A stretch of 64,000 bases of DNA from Arthrobacter sp. PM3 (GTDB taxonomy: Bacteria; Actinomycetota; Actinomycetes; Actinomycetales; Micrococcaceae): the NCBI RefSeq assembly GCF_003352915.1, contig NZ_CP022314.1:2701272-2765271 (forward strand), given 5' to 3'. The notes beneath the pieces were generated by a model, which had not been told where the DNA came from, ran no database searches, and saw only the letters and a program-made list of their open reading frames with translations. The first letter of the stretch is position 1. Every line of letters begins with the position of its first letter. The position numbers and the translations under genes were made by a program. Positions 35,689 to 44,216 of the stretch are shown piece by piece.

Positions 35689-37170
35689 ATGGCATCCTCC
35701 CTTCAGCTCCAGGACCGTCCCCGTGTGCTCGTCGTCGGCGGCGGGTACGTCGGCCTGTATGTAGCCCTCAAACTGCAGAAAAAGATCGCGAATGCAGGTG
35801 GCATCGTCACCGTCGTCGATCCGCTGCCCTACATGACCTACCAGCCCTTCCTGCCGGAAGTTGCCGGCGGCAACATCGAGGCCCGCCACGCGGTCGTCTC
35901 GCACCGCCAGCACCTGAAGCAGACCGAACTCATCCAGGGCCGCGTCACCTCGATCGACCACGCCAACCGCACTGCGGTGGTGGCCCCCTCCGACGGCGGC
36001 GCCACCTTCGAGGTGCCCTACTTCGACGTCGTCCTGGCCGCCGGCGCCATCACCCGCACCTTCCCGATCAAGGGCCTCGCGGACAAGGGCATCGGCCTGA
36101 AGACCATCGAGGAAGCCGTTGCGCTGCGCAACAAGGTCCTCGAGCGCATCGAGACCGGTTCGCTCATGACGGACCCGGCCGAGCGCGCCCGCGCCCTGAC
36201 GTTCGTCGTCGTCGGCGGCGGCTTCGCCGGCATCGAATGCATCACCGAAATGGAAGACCTTGCCCGCGCCGCGGTCAAGAACAACCCGCGCGTCAAGCAG
36301 GAGGAAGTCCGCTTCGTCCTGGTCGAGGCCATGGGCCGCATCATGCCCGAGGTTACGGCGCAGCAGGCCGAGTGGGTTGTTGGACACCTCCGCAGCCGCG
36401 GCATCGAGGTCCTGCTCAACACCTCGCTGGACAACGCCGAGGGATCCCTGAAGCTCATCAACCTGCCGGACAAGACCCTGGCCCAGGAATTTGAGTCTGA
36501 CACCCTGGTCTGGACCGCGGGCGTGCAGGCCAACCCGATGGTCCGCTCCACGGACTTCCCGCTCGAGCCGCGCGGCCGCGTCCGCGTGCTGCCGGACCTG
36601 CGCATCGCAGGTGACGAGGGCATCATCGACAACGCCTGGGCTGCCGGCGACATCGCCGCCGTTCCCGACCTCACCGGCGGCGGCCTGCCGGACGGCACCT
36701 GCGTGCCGAACGCCCAGCACGCGCTGCGCCAGGCCAAGCGCCTCGCCAAGAACCTGTGGGCCTCCCGCTGGAACAAGCCGCTCAAGGACTACAAGCACAA
36801 GAACCTGGGCGCCGTCGCCGGCTTCGGCGAATGGAAGGGTGTCGCGAACATCAACCTGCTGGGCCGCATCGGCCTCAAGGGCCCGCTGGCGTGGCTGGCC
36901 CACCGCGGCTACCACGGCCTGGCCATGCCGACCGTTGAGCGCAAGATCCGCGTGATCACCGGCTGGTTCTGGGCCTTCTTCCTGGGCCGCGACACGACGC
37001 AGCTGATGGACCTGGACAACCCGCGCGGCGCATTCGTGGCCGCAGCGACCCCGGCGCCGAAGCCCGCACCGGCACCGGCACCGGAGGCGGCCAAGCCCGC
37101 AGCTGACGCCAAGGCCGACGCCAACGTGTCAGCCAAGGAGTCAGCCTCGGTTCCCGCAGACGCCAAGTAA
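35689..37170 (+). CDS. ndh: Type II NADH:quinone oxidoreductase
   Basis: Single-subunit, non-proton-pumping NADH dehydrogenase on the inner face of the membrane; 493 residues. FAD loop VLVVGGGYVGLYVALKL starts at residue 13; the quinone-side PYMTYQPFLPEVAGG follows; the NAD loop is FVVVGGGFAGIECI; the AAGDIAAVPD segment closes the FAD site. A C-terminal region with HRGYHGLAMP and an aromatic amphipathic stretch (WFWAFFLG) probably anchors it to the membrane; the last 50 residues are Pro/Ala/Lys-rich. It is controlled, by inference, through the Rex-like site. Confidence 0.95.
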   Translation: MASSLQLQDRPRVLVVGGGYVGLYVALKLQKKIANAGGIVTVVDPLPYMTYQPFLPEVAGGNIEARHAVVSHRQHLKQTELIQGRVTSIDHANRTAVVAPSDGGATFEVPYFDVVLAAGAITRTFPIKGLADKGIGLKTIEEAVALRNKVLERIETGSLMTDPAERARALTFVVVGGGFAGIECITEMEDLARAAVKNNPRVKQEEVRFVLVEAMGRIMPEVTAQQAEWVVGHLRSRGIEVLLNTSLDNAEGSLKLINLPDKTLAQEFESDTLVWTAGVQANPMVRSTDFPLEPRGRVRVLPDLRIAGDEGIIDNAWAAGDIAAVPDLTGGGLPDGTCVPNAQHALRQAKRLAKNLWASRWNKPLKDYKHKNLGAVAGFGEWKGVANINLLGRIGLKGPLAWLAHRGYHGLAMPTVERKIRVITGWFWAFFLGRDTTQLMDLDNPRGAFVAAATPAPKPAPAPAPEAAKPAADAKADANVSAKESASVPADAK

Positions 37171-37198
37171 ACACCGGCCGTAACTTAGCGGTTGCCAT

Positions 37199-37247
37199 AC
37201 GACGGCGGCTGTTCCCCTCCGGGGAGCAGCCGCCGTCGTTTGTTGTT
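37199..37247 (+). terminator. Intrinsic terminator after ndh
   Basis: A stem of 19 bp (37199-37217 with 37221-37239, one wobble pair) and three-base loop, followed by TTGTTGTT. Confidence 0.92.
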
Positions 37248-37299
37248 CCGGTCCCGGCAGCCGCACCACTGAAGGGAACAGCCGCCGGACCCCGGCGCC

Positions 37300-37305
37300 T
37301 AGACT
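37300..37305 (+). promoter_or_regulatory. -10 box TAGACT before the ACT-GNAT gene
   Basis: TAGACT ends six bases before ATG 37312; leaderless arrangement. Confidence 0.5.
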
Positions 37306-37311
37306 GGCATC

Positions 37312-38301
37312 ATGACAGGCGAAAAGGACCTCCATACGCTGCTGGCAACGATGCACCCCGTGCGCCGCGACGGCGAATACGTCTATGTTCTGTGGCCGCA
37401 CGGCAGGCCGCTGGCGGGGGAGATCATGGCCGCCGTGCGGGAAGCCGAGGGACTGACAGTGGTGATGCCCCGGGACGACGCGGACGCCATGGGACTCTCC
37501 TATGACTTCGTGGGCGCCTGGATAACCCTCGAAGTGCATTCCTCGCTGGAAGCAGTGGGCCTCACGGCCGCCGTCGGAGCCGCCCTGACCGAGGCGAAGA
37601 TCAGCTGCAACGTGCTGGCCGGCTTCCACCATGACCACCTGCTGGTGCCGGTGGCGGATGCCGACCGCGCCCTGGAAGTCCTGCACGAACTAGCCCTGCG
37701 CGAATCCGCCCCGCACGAATTCGACCCGCACGAGCTCGCCCAGGACAGCAGCCGGGAGCCCGCCGCACCGGCACTGCGGCTGCGCGTCGAACAACCGGAG
37801 GACCGGCCCGCCCTCCTGGCCCTCACCGCCGCCGCCTTCGCCGTGTCCCCGGTGACCGGACTGCCGGTGGAAGGCGAACCGGAGGAAGTTGACCTGCTCC
37901 GCCGGCTCTTCGGCTGCGCAGAGTACCTGCCGGAGTTCAGCATTGTCGCGGAGCTTGACGGCGAGATCGTGGGCCATGTGATCAGTACCCGGGCCCGGGT
38001 GGGGGACCTGGACCTTCTCGGACTCGGGCCGATTGGGGTGGTGCCCCGGCTGCAGCGGCACGGCATCGGCACCGCGCTCATGAAGGAGACCGTGGCACGG
38101 GCCAACGCCGCGGGGGAGCGGGGGATCGCCCTGCTGGGCAGCCCCGGCTACTACTCGCGGTTCGGCTTCGTGCCGTCCTCCTCCCTCGGGGTGGCGCCGC
38201 CGGTGCCGGCATGGGGCGCGAACTTCCAGCTGCTCCCGCTCGCCCTCTGGCCCGGCGGCGTCAGCGGCACTTTCCGCTACGCCGCGCCGTTCGAGGGCTG
38301 A
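37312..38301 (+). CDS. ACT-like domain fused to a GNAT acetyltransferase
   Basis: 329 residues with two parts. Residues 1-130 resemble the ACT_7 (DUF2241) family: YVYVLWPHGRP, AEGLTVVMP, AWITLEVHSSLEAVGLTAAV and AGFHHDHLLVPV. Residues 155-329 are a YhbS-like GNAT domain with the acetyl-CoA loop LQRHGIGTALMKE and the YYSRFGF motif. ACT domains usually bind amino acids, so the first part may sense a ligand that controls acetylation, but the substrate is unknown. The gene has its own leaderless-type promoter and ends 32 bases before a tRNA gene. Confidence 0.87.
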   Translation: MTGEKDLHTLLATMHPVRRDGEYVYVLWPHGRPLAGEIMAAVREAEGLTVVMPRDDADAMGLSYDFVGAWITLEVHSSLEAVGLTAAVGAALTEAKISCNVLAGFHHDHLLVPVADADRALEVLHELALRESAPHEFDPHELAQDSSREPAAPALRLRVEQPEDRPALLALTAAAFAVSPVTGLPVEGEPEEVDLLRRLFGCAEYLPEFSIVAELDGEIVGHVISTRARVGDLDLLGLGPIGVVPRLQRHGIGTALMKETVARANAAGERGIALLGSPGYYSRFGFVPSSSLGVAPPVPAWGANFQLLPLALWPGGVSGTFRYAAPFEG

Positions 38302-38333
38302 TCCGGCCTGCGACGGGATACCATTGACCGGGC

Positions 38334-38407
38334 GCCCTAGTAGCCCAATTGGCAGAGGCATCGGACTTAAAATCCGCGTGTTGTGGGTTCGAGTCCCACC
38401 TGGGGCA
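38334..38407 (+). tRNA. tRNA-Leu, anticodon UAA, short (class I) form
   Basis: 74-nt cloverleaf: acceptor GCCCTAG (38334-38340) pairs with CTGGGGC (38400-38406, including one G-T pair), discriminator A; T-arm GTGGG-TTCGAGT-CCCAC; anticodon loop CTTAAAA gives anticodon TAA. The anticodon stem has four good pairs and one T-C mismatch at its outer end. The variable region is only five bases, not the long arm expected of tRNA-Leu. CCA is not encoded. A -10 box TACCAT (38319-38324) lies ten bases upstream, and a terminator follows. Confidence 0.85.
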
Positions 38408-38451
38408 CAAGCCGGGAACCGGCGTGTTCGAACAGTCCGTGGGACGGACGG

Positions 38452-38485
38452 AAGCGCCCCACCCGCCATCGGGTGGGGCGCTTTT
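38452..38485 (+). terminator. Intrinsic terminator after the tRNA gene
   Basis: AAGCGCCCCACCC (38452-38464) pairs perfectly with 38471-38483 across a six-base loop, then TTTT. It could serve both the tRNA and, on the other strand, the NCS1 permease gene. Confidence 0.9.
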
Positions 38486-38580
38486 CGGGTCTTGGCCCCG
38501 CCCCCGATAATGGTTACCCTGGGCCACTACTCCTTACCATGCTAGTGAGCACCTGGCCGGGCGGCAATGATTGATTTGCG

Positions 38581-40275
38581 CTATGCCGGGCGGGCCGGGA
38601 GAACGTACCGGCCGGCCTTGTCGGTGGCCAGAGCCAGGGAACTGATGTACTGCGGGCCGCCGTCCGGTGCCCGTTCCGCCGACAGCATCATGTCCGGCCG
38701 TTCGAAGTGCAGGCCGCTGACGTGGCAGGGCAGCGTGGCGCCGCTGGGATTCCCGTCGGCGTCGAACATCGGCAGGTCGATACCGTCGTCGGTGCGTCGC
38801 AGGTAGAACCGGCCTTTCGTGACAATCGCCATGATCGGGGTGACGACGACGGCGATCGCCACGGCGAACACCGGCGAGAACGGCTGCACGGCGGAGCCGA
38901 AGGCGCCGAAGAACATCGCGATCGAGACCCCGGCGGAGAGCGCGAGCGAGACGACACCGACCGGGTTCCAGTCGTGCAGCATGCCGCGGCGGAACTCCGG
39001 GTGGAGCGGCGAGAGCTTCAGGAGCCACTTGTTGACCATGATGTCGGTGGCGACCGTGACGATCCACGCCATCGCGATGTTGGCATAGAAGCCGAGGATG
39101 GTGTTCAGGAAGTCGAACATGTTCGCCTCCATCAGTACCAGGGCGATGCCGAGGTTCACCACCACGAAGACGAGGCGGCCGGGGTAGGTGCGGGTGACGC
39201 GGGTGAACGAGTTGGTCCAGGCAAGGGAACCCGAGTAGGCGTTGGTGACATTGATCTTGATTTGCGAGATCACCACCAGGACGACTGCCAGCGTCATGGC
39301 CAGCCAGGCCGGCATCATCTCCGTGTAGACGCCGAGGAACTGGTGCACGGGCTCATTGGCGGTGGCCGAGGCGGCCGGGTCGAGGGTGCCGATCAGGTAC
39401 ACGGCGATGAAGAGGCCGATCGCCTGCTTGATCGCACCGAACACGACCCAGCCGGGTCCGGCGAGGATCACGGCCCGCCACCAGGCCACGCGGTTCTCGG
39501 CGGTCTTGGGCGGCATGAAGCGCAGGTAGTCGATCTGCTCCGCGATCTGGGCAATGAGTGACAGGCAGACGCCGGCCGCGAGCATGACCGAGGCGAAGCT
39601 GGGGCCCCCGTTGCCGTCGCTGCCGCCGTAGGCGAAGAACTCGCTGATCGAACCGGGGTGGGTGGCCACCAGGAAGCCGAAGGGAAGCACCATGAGCACC
39701 AGCCAGAGCGGCGTGGTCCAGACCTGCAGCTTTGACAGGACCTTCATGCCGTAGATGACCAGCGGAATGACCAGGATTGTCGACACGGCGTAGCCGGCCC
39801 AGCGCGGCACCCCCAGTCCGATCTCGAGCCCCTGGGCCATGATCGAGCCTTCGAGGGCGAAGAAGATGAACGTGAACGTGGCGAAGATGATGTTGGTGAC
39901 CACCGACCCGTAGTAGCCGAACCCCGCTCCGCGGGTGATCAGATCGAGGTCGATGTTGTAGCGGGCCGCGTAATATGCGAGCGGGAAACCTGTCACGAAG
40001 ATGATCGCGGCGGCCACGGCGATGCCGAGCAGCGCGTTGGTTGTCCCGTGGGCGATGCCGATGTTGGCGCCGATCGAGAAGTCGGCCAGGTAGGCGATGC
40101 CGCCCAGGGCGCTGGTCGCGACCACGCCGGTGCCCCACTTGCGGTACGAGCGCGGCGCGAACCGGAGGGTGTAGTCCTCCAGGCTCTCCTTGGTGGCGTT
40201 CCTGGTGTCGGAGTCGGCCGGGGACTGTGGGGCCGGGGCGGTGGTGGCGCTGGCGGGCTGTAAGTCCGTTGACAT
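38581..40275 (-). CDS. NCS1-family permease (purine-cytosine permease type)
   Basis: 564 residues with about twelve membrane segments. The N-terminal DYTLRFAPRSYRKWGTGVVATSALGG, RGAGFGYYGSVVTNI and the QIAEQIDYLRFMPP segment match NCS1 cytosine/purine/hydantoin transporters. A C-terminal soluble tail of about 75 residues (from KGRFYLRRTDDGIDLP) is longer than in CodB-type proteins. AAAGG precedes ATG 40275 on the minus strand. It is divergent from a solute-binding protein gene, 304 bases away. The substrate is not determinable. Confidence 0.9.
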   Translation of the reverse strand: MSTDLQPASATTAPAPQSPADSDTRNATKESLEDYTLRFAPRSYRKWGTGVVATSALGGIAYLADFSIGANIGIAHGTTNALLGIAVAAAIIFVTGFPLAYYAARYNIDLDLITRGAGFGYYGSVVTNIIFATFTFIFFALEGSIMAQGLEIGLGVPRWAGYAVSTILVIPLVIYGMKVLSKLQVWTTPLWLVLMVLPFGFLVATHPGSISEFFAYGGSDGNGGPSFASVMLAAGVCLSLIAQIAEQIDYLRFMPPKTAENRVAWWRAVILAGPGWVVFGAIKQAIGLFIAVYLIGTLDPAASATANEPVHQFLGVYTEMMPAWLAMTLAVVLVVISQIKINVTNAYSGSLAWTNSFTRVTRTYPGRLVFVVVNLGIALVLMEANMFDFLNTILGFYANIAMAWIVTVATDIMVNKWLLKLSPLHPEFRRGMLHDWNPVGVVSLALSAGVSIAMFFGAFGSAVQPFSPVFAVAIAVVVTPIMAIVTKGRFYLRRTDDGIDLPMFDADGNPSGATLPCHVSGLHFERPDMMLSAERAPDGGPQYISSLALATDKAGRYVLPARPA

Positions 40276-40579
40276 GGGGCGACCTTTCGCAGAGGGAACA
40301 GCGGGCAGTGGTGCGGACGCGATTCTGCCGAAGACATGTTTCCGGCATGTTCCCGGCTGCGCTCATGCATGTGTCGTTCGCCGCGGGCCAGAGGGCCCGG
40401 CTTTCGCCGCAGGCCGGCCCGGCGCCGGGCGCCAGATTTCCTCTATGCAACGAGTGTTATAAGGATGTGATCGTAGTCACTTATTTTCGGGCCGAATTTG
40501 CATTAGCTTGAAGTGGAATCAGGAACACCTGATCTTTCGCGTCAAAGGCCGTTCGCACCTTTAGATGAGGAGCTTGTAC
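40276..40579. promoter_or_regulatory. Divergent regulatory region between the NCS1 permease and the solute-binding protein
   Basis: A/T-rich section 40445-40520 within otherwise GC-rich DNA. It holds a dyad GTGA-n6-TCAC (40467-40480) flanked by ATAAG and CTTAT, and a perfect hairpin ATCAGG-AACA-CCTGAT (40518-40533) in the leader of the binding-protein gene. AGGAG lies before ATG 40580. No confident -35/-10 pair can be assigned on either strand. Confidence 0.45.
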
Positions 40580-41929
40580 ATGACTTCACTCCCTCGGGTC
40601 GCGCCCCGCATCGCTAAGCTCACAGTGCTTAGCGTGGGCGTCGCCCTTCTGGCTACGGCTTGCGGTGGTTCGTCCACCCCGAGCTCGACGGGCTCCAGTT
40701 CAGCCGCGGCCGCCGGCATCGCATGCCCGGCACCCAGCGCTACCGGCGGCGGCACCTCAGCTGCCAGTGACACCGGCTCCGTGCCCGCATCGGCCACCAC
40801 CACCGACACGCCCCTGAAAATCGGCTCGCTCCTGCCGACAACGGGTTCGCTGGCCTTCCTCGGCCCGCCCGAAATTGCCGGTGTCAACCTCGGCATCAAG
40901 GAAATCAACGACGCCGGCGGCGTCCTGGGCAAGCCCGTCGAGGTCATCCACCGCGACTCCGGCGACACCAAGACCGACATCGCCACCCAGTCCACCACGG
41001 CACTGCTCGGCCAGGGCGTCGGCGCCATCATCGGTGCCGCTTCCTCGGGCGTGTCCAAGACGGTCATCAACCAGATCACCGGTGCCGGCGTCGTCCAGTT
41101 CTCCCCGGCGAACACCTCGCCGGACTTCACCACGTGGGACGACAAGGGCCTCTACTGGCGCACCGCTCCCTCGGACGTGCTCCAGGGCAAGGTCCTCGGT
41201 AACTACATCGCCACCTGTGGCGCCCAGACCATCGGCATGATCGTCCTGAACGACGCCTACGGAACCGGCCTCGCCAAGAACGTCCAGGCCGCTTTCGAGG
41301 CAGCCGGCGGCAAGGTTGTGGCTCAGGAGCTCTTCAATGAAGGCGACTCCCAGTTCAGCAGCCAGGTGGACAAGGTCCTCGCCGCCAAGCCGGATGCCAT
41401 TGCCCTGATCACCTTCGACCAGGCCAAGAGCATCGTTCCGCTCATGACGGGCAAGGGTGTCAAGCCCAACCAGATCTTCATGGTGGACGGCAACATGTCC
41501 GACTACAGCAAGGACTTCCAGCCGGGAACCCTCAAGGGCGCCCAGGGCACCATCCCGGGCACCTTCGCCAAGGATGACTTCAAGAAGAAGCTCCTCGCGA
41601 TCGACCCGGCCCTGAAGGACTACAGCTACGCAGGTGAATCGTACGACGCTGCCAACCTGATCGCTCTGGCAGCGGAAGAGGCCAAGAGCACCAAGGGTAC
41701 GGATATCGCCGCACACCTGAAGGATGTCTCTGAAGGCGGCGAGAAGTGCAACACCTTCCCGTCCTGCGTCACCCTGCTCCGCAACGGCAAGGACATCGAC
41801 TACGACGGCCAGTCCGGCCCCGTAACGTTCTCCGATGCCGGCGACCCGACTGAAGCCTACATCGGCATCTACGAGTACCAGGATGACAACACCTACAAGC
41901 CCGTCAAGGAAGAGTTCGGCAAGCTGTAA
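40580..41929 (+). CDS. ABC importer solute-binding lipoprotein, branched-chain amino acid type (Peripla_BP_6)
   Basis: 449 residues. Signal peptide with lipobox ending in ATAC, lipidated Cys28, then a Ser/Thr/Ala-rich linker to about residue 75 and a type I periplasmic binding fold (LKIGSLLPTTGSLAFLGPPEIAGVNLGIKEIN...). The family binds branched-chain amino acids, amides or urea; binding residues cannot be assigned by eye. ATG 40580 is preferred over an ATG 15 bases upstream because AGGAG lies between them. It is monocistronic, with a terminator, and faces the livHMGF genes, its probable partners. Confidence 0.93.
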   Translation: MTSLPRVAPRIAKLTVLSVGVALLATACGGSSTPSSTGSSSAAAAGIACPAPSATGGGTSAASDTGSVPASATTTDTPLKIGSLLPTTGSLAFLGPPEIAGVNLGIKEINDAGGVLGKPVEVIHRDSGDTKTDIATQSTTALLGQGVGAIIGAASSGVSKTVINQITGAGVVQFSPANTSPDFTTWDDKGLYWRTAPSDVLQGKVLGNYIATCGAQTIGMIVLNDAYGTGLAKNVQAAFEAAGGKVVAQELFNEGDSQFSSQVDKVLAAKPDAIALITFDQAKSIVPLMTGKGVKPNQIFMVDGNMSDYSKDFQPGTLKGAQGTIPGTFAKDDFKKKLLAIDPALKDYSYAGESYDAANLIALAAEEAKSTKGTDIAAHLKDVSEGGEKCNTFPSCVTLLRNGKDIDYDGQSGPVTFSDAGDPTEAYIGIYEYQDDNTYKPVKEEFGKL

Positions 41930-41950
41930 GCCGCACTCCGCCTGACACGG

Positions 41951-41982
41951 AAGGCCCCCGCCCCCAGGGCGGGGGCCTTTTG
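41951..41982 (+). terminator. Intrinsic terminator after the solute-binding protein gene
   Basis: AAGGCCCCCGCCC (41951-41963) pairs perfectly with 41967-41979 across three bases, followed by TT. Confidence 0.93.
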
Positions 41983-42241
41983 CGTGCCCGGAGGGCCCGA
42001 CGCCGGCGAGGCGAGGGCGGGTGTCACGCACTTCTACTCAAGAGCCTGCGCTGCGTGACGCCGTCGTCGCCTTGGTGGTGAAGCAAACGGTGACTTAGGA
42101 GCTGAGGGTGACGGAGGCAGGCGCTTGTGAAAGCGCCGTTGTTGCGCGAGGCACGAGCGCAGGCGCCGAGCAAGTGGCTGCGGAGTCGCCCGGAGTCCCC
42201 AGAGCGGCCGCGGAGTCCGAAGGCGCGCGGGGCACGCAGAA
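41983..42241. other. Intergenic region between convergent transporter genes
   Basis: About 260 bases of GC-rich sequence between the two terminators. It contains a hairpin GGCGCTT/AAGCGCC (42121-42137) and several copies of CGGAGTC around 42179-42218. Short open frames on both strands have no ribosome-binding sites and no recognisable sequence. I see no gene. Confidence 0.5.
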
Positions 42242-42267
42242 GGGCCGCCACCGGCTGGTGACGGCCC
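42242..42267 (-). terminator. Stem-loop terminator of the livHMGF operon
   Basis: GGGCCGCCACC (42242-42252) and GGTGACGGCCC (42257-42267) form an 11-bp stem with one mismatch, just downstream of livF on the minus strand. Confidence 0.65.
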
Positions 42268-42294
42268 CTCAGCGAAGCGGTACTGCTGGTACTC

Positions 42295-43068
42295 CTACTC
42301 GACGGTGTCCGCGAGCGTCCCGAGGTAGAGCTGGATGACCTTGGGGTCCTTCATCAGTTCCCGGCCGGTGCCCGTGTACGCGTCCTTGCCCTGGTCCAGG
42401 ACGTAGCCGCGGTCGCAGATCTGCAGGCAGCGGCGCGCGTTCTGCTCGACCATGATGACGGAGACGCCGGCCCGGTTGATCTCGTGCACCCGCAGGAAGG
42501 TCTCATCCTGTTTGACGGGGGAGAGGCCGGCCGAGGGCTCGTCGAGCAGGAGCACGGCGGGATCCATCATCAGGGCCCGGCCCATGGCCACCATCTGGCG
42601 TTCGCCGCCGGAGAGTGAACCCGCCCGCTGGGCGCGCCGCTTGCCGAGTTCGGGGAACAGGCTGGTGACGAAGTCGAACCGTTCGGCGTAGTCCTTGGGC
42701 CGCTGGAACATGCCCATCTGCAGGTTTTCCTCGATGGTCAGGGCCGCAAAGACGTTGTTCGTCTGGGGTACGAAGCCCACACCCTTGGTGACCAGCTTGT
42801 TGGCCTTGAGCCCGGTGATGTCCTGGCCGCGGACCACGACCGAGCCGGAGTGGACCTTGACCAGGCCGAACATCGCCTTCAGCAGCGTGGACTTCCCGGC
42901 GCCGTTGGGGCCGATGATGCCGATCAGTTCACCCTTGCGGGCCTCGATGCTGCAGCCGTTGAGGATGTTGACCCCCGGGATGTACCCGGCCACGAGGTCG
43001 GTGACCTTGACAACCGAGTCGCCGTCGAAGGCGGGCTGGGCGGTCGGTGCCGCGCTGGTGGCGCTCAT
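42295..43068 (-). CDS. livF: Branched-chain amino acid-type ABC ATPase LivF
   Basis: 257 residues. Walker A GPNGAGKS (53-60), Q-loop VPQTNNVF, signature LSGGE, Walker B LLLDEPSAGLSP and the MVEQNA switch block; the last is LivF-specific. Its ATG overlaps the livG stop (ATGA on the minus strand). Last gene of the operon, followed by a hairpin. Confidence 0.94.
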   Translation of the reverse strand: MSATSAAPTAQPAFDGDSVVKVTDLVAGYIPGVNILNGCSIEARKGELIGIIGPNGAGKSTLLKAMFGLVKVHSGSVVVRGQDITGLKANKLVTKGVGFVPQTNNVFAALTIEENLQMGMFQRPKDYAERFDFVTSLFPELGKRRAQRAGSLSGGERQMVAMGRALMMDPAVLLLDEPSAGLSPVKQDETFLRVHEINRAGVSVIMVEQNARRCLQICDRGYVLDQGKDAYTGTGRELMKDPKVIQLYLGTLADTVE

Positions 43069-44216
43069 TCTGTGTCCTTATCAGTGCTGGTCGGTTTCCC
43101 GGGGCTCTCCGGCTGATCAGTGTTCGCCGGCTCCCCGGAGACGCCCGACTGGTCCCCGGGCGTCGGTTCCCCGGCGCTGCGGCGGCCGTGCGGGGCCCCG
43201 TTCGCACCGGGCTCCTGCGCCTCGGTGGCGAGGACATCGGCCGAGATGATGCCGGCGTTGTCCGTGCCGACGATCGATTCCTCGTCCGCGACAAGCTCGG
43301 CAGCCAGTTCCTTGATGCCCTCCGCGTCGCCGAGGTCGACGTCGTGGTGGGCGCCGAGGTAGGCGTCGATCACGGCGGGGTTCTTCATGACCTCCGCCGG
43401 CGGACCTTCGGCCACGATCTTGCCCTCGGCCATCACGACGACCCAGTCCGCAATGTGACGGACCATGTGCATGTCGTGCTCGACGAACAGGACCGTCATG
43501 CCTTCGGACTTGAGGTTCTTGATGTGGTCCAGCAGCGACTGCGTCAGGGCCGGATTAACGCCGGCCATGGGCTCGTCGAGCATCACGAGCTTGGGACGCA
43601 CCATGAGCGAGCGGGCCATTTCCAAGAGCTTGCGCTGGCCGCCGGACAAGGACGCCGCGTAATCGTCCTTCTTGGCGTCCAGCTTGAACTTCTCGAGCAG
43701 GACGTTCGCCTCTTCGGTGATCTTGCGCTCCTGGCCGCCCCAGATGCCCTTGAACAGGGCCTTGGAGAGCCGCTCGCCGGACTGGCTGGAGGCGCCCAGG
43801 CGCATGTTCTCCATGACAGTGAGCTTGCCCATGACCTTGGTGAGCTGGAACGTGCGCACCATGCCCATCCGGGCCACCTTGTAGGAGGACACCCCGGCGA
43901 GGCTCTGGCCCTCAAACTGCCAGCTGCCCGAGTTTGGGGTGTCGAAGCCCGTGAGCAGGTTGAACAGCGTGGTTTTGCCGGCCCCGTTCGGGCCGATCAG
44001 GGCCGTGATCTTGTGCCGCGGAATCTCCAAATATTCGACGTCGACGGCGTTGATGCCGCCGAAGCTGCGGGTGACGTTCTCCGCCACCACGATCGGGTCA
44101 CGCTTCTTGCAGCCTGGCCCGACCTCGCCGACGGCGATCGGCCGGGTGTCGGTCATGTAGTCGACTTCTTCCGACATGCGGGGTTCGCCGCGCGATTCTT
44201 CGCTGGGAATGCTCAT
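43065..44216 (-). CDS. livG: Branched-chain amino acid-type ABC ATPase LivG with a long C-terminal tail
   Basis: 383 residues; usual LivG proteins have 250-290. The ATPase core has Walker A GPNGAGKT (75-82), MVRTFQLTKV, signature LSGGQ, Walker B LVMLDEPMAGVNP and VEHDM. About 40 N-terminal residues precede the core, and about 90 acidic then Pro/Ser/Gly-rich residues follow the usual AYLG end. ATG 44216 has AAGGAGCT upstream and overlaps the livM stop; a later ATG (codon 21) is possible. The tail is probably disordered. Confidence 0.92.
   Translation of the reverse strand: MSIPSEESRGEPRMSEEVDYMTDTRPIAVGEVGPGCKKRDPIVVAENVTRSFGGINAVDVEYLEIPRHKITALIGPNGAGKTTLFNLLTGFDTPNSGSWQFEGQSLAGVSSYKVARMGMVRTFQLTKVMGKLTVMENMRLGASSQSGERLSKALFKGIWGGQERKITEEANVLLEKFKLDAKKDDYAASLSGGQRKLLEMARSLMVRPKLVMLDEPMAGVNPALTQSLLDHIKNLKSEGMTVLFVEHDMHMVRHIADWVVVMAEGKIVAEGPPAEVMKNPAVIDAYLGAHHDVDLGDAEGIKELAAELVADEESIVGTDNAGIISADVLATEAQEPGANGAPHGRRSAGEPTPGDQSGVSGEPANTDQPESPGKPTSTDKDTE

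Noticed and set aside
38334..38485. Possible integration site at the tRNA-Leu gene
   Set aside because: No integrase, no duplicated tRNA 3' end and no change in gene content next to it.
42024..42338. Small open frames on both strands between the solute-binding protein gene and livF
   Set aside because: No ribosome-binding sites, no hydrophobic or conserved segments; the region holds terminators and GC-rich repeats.
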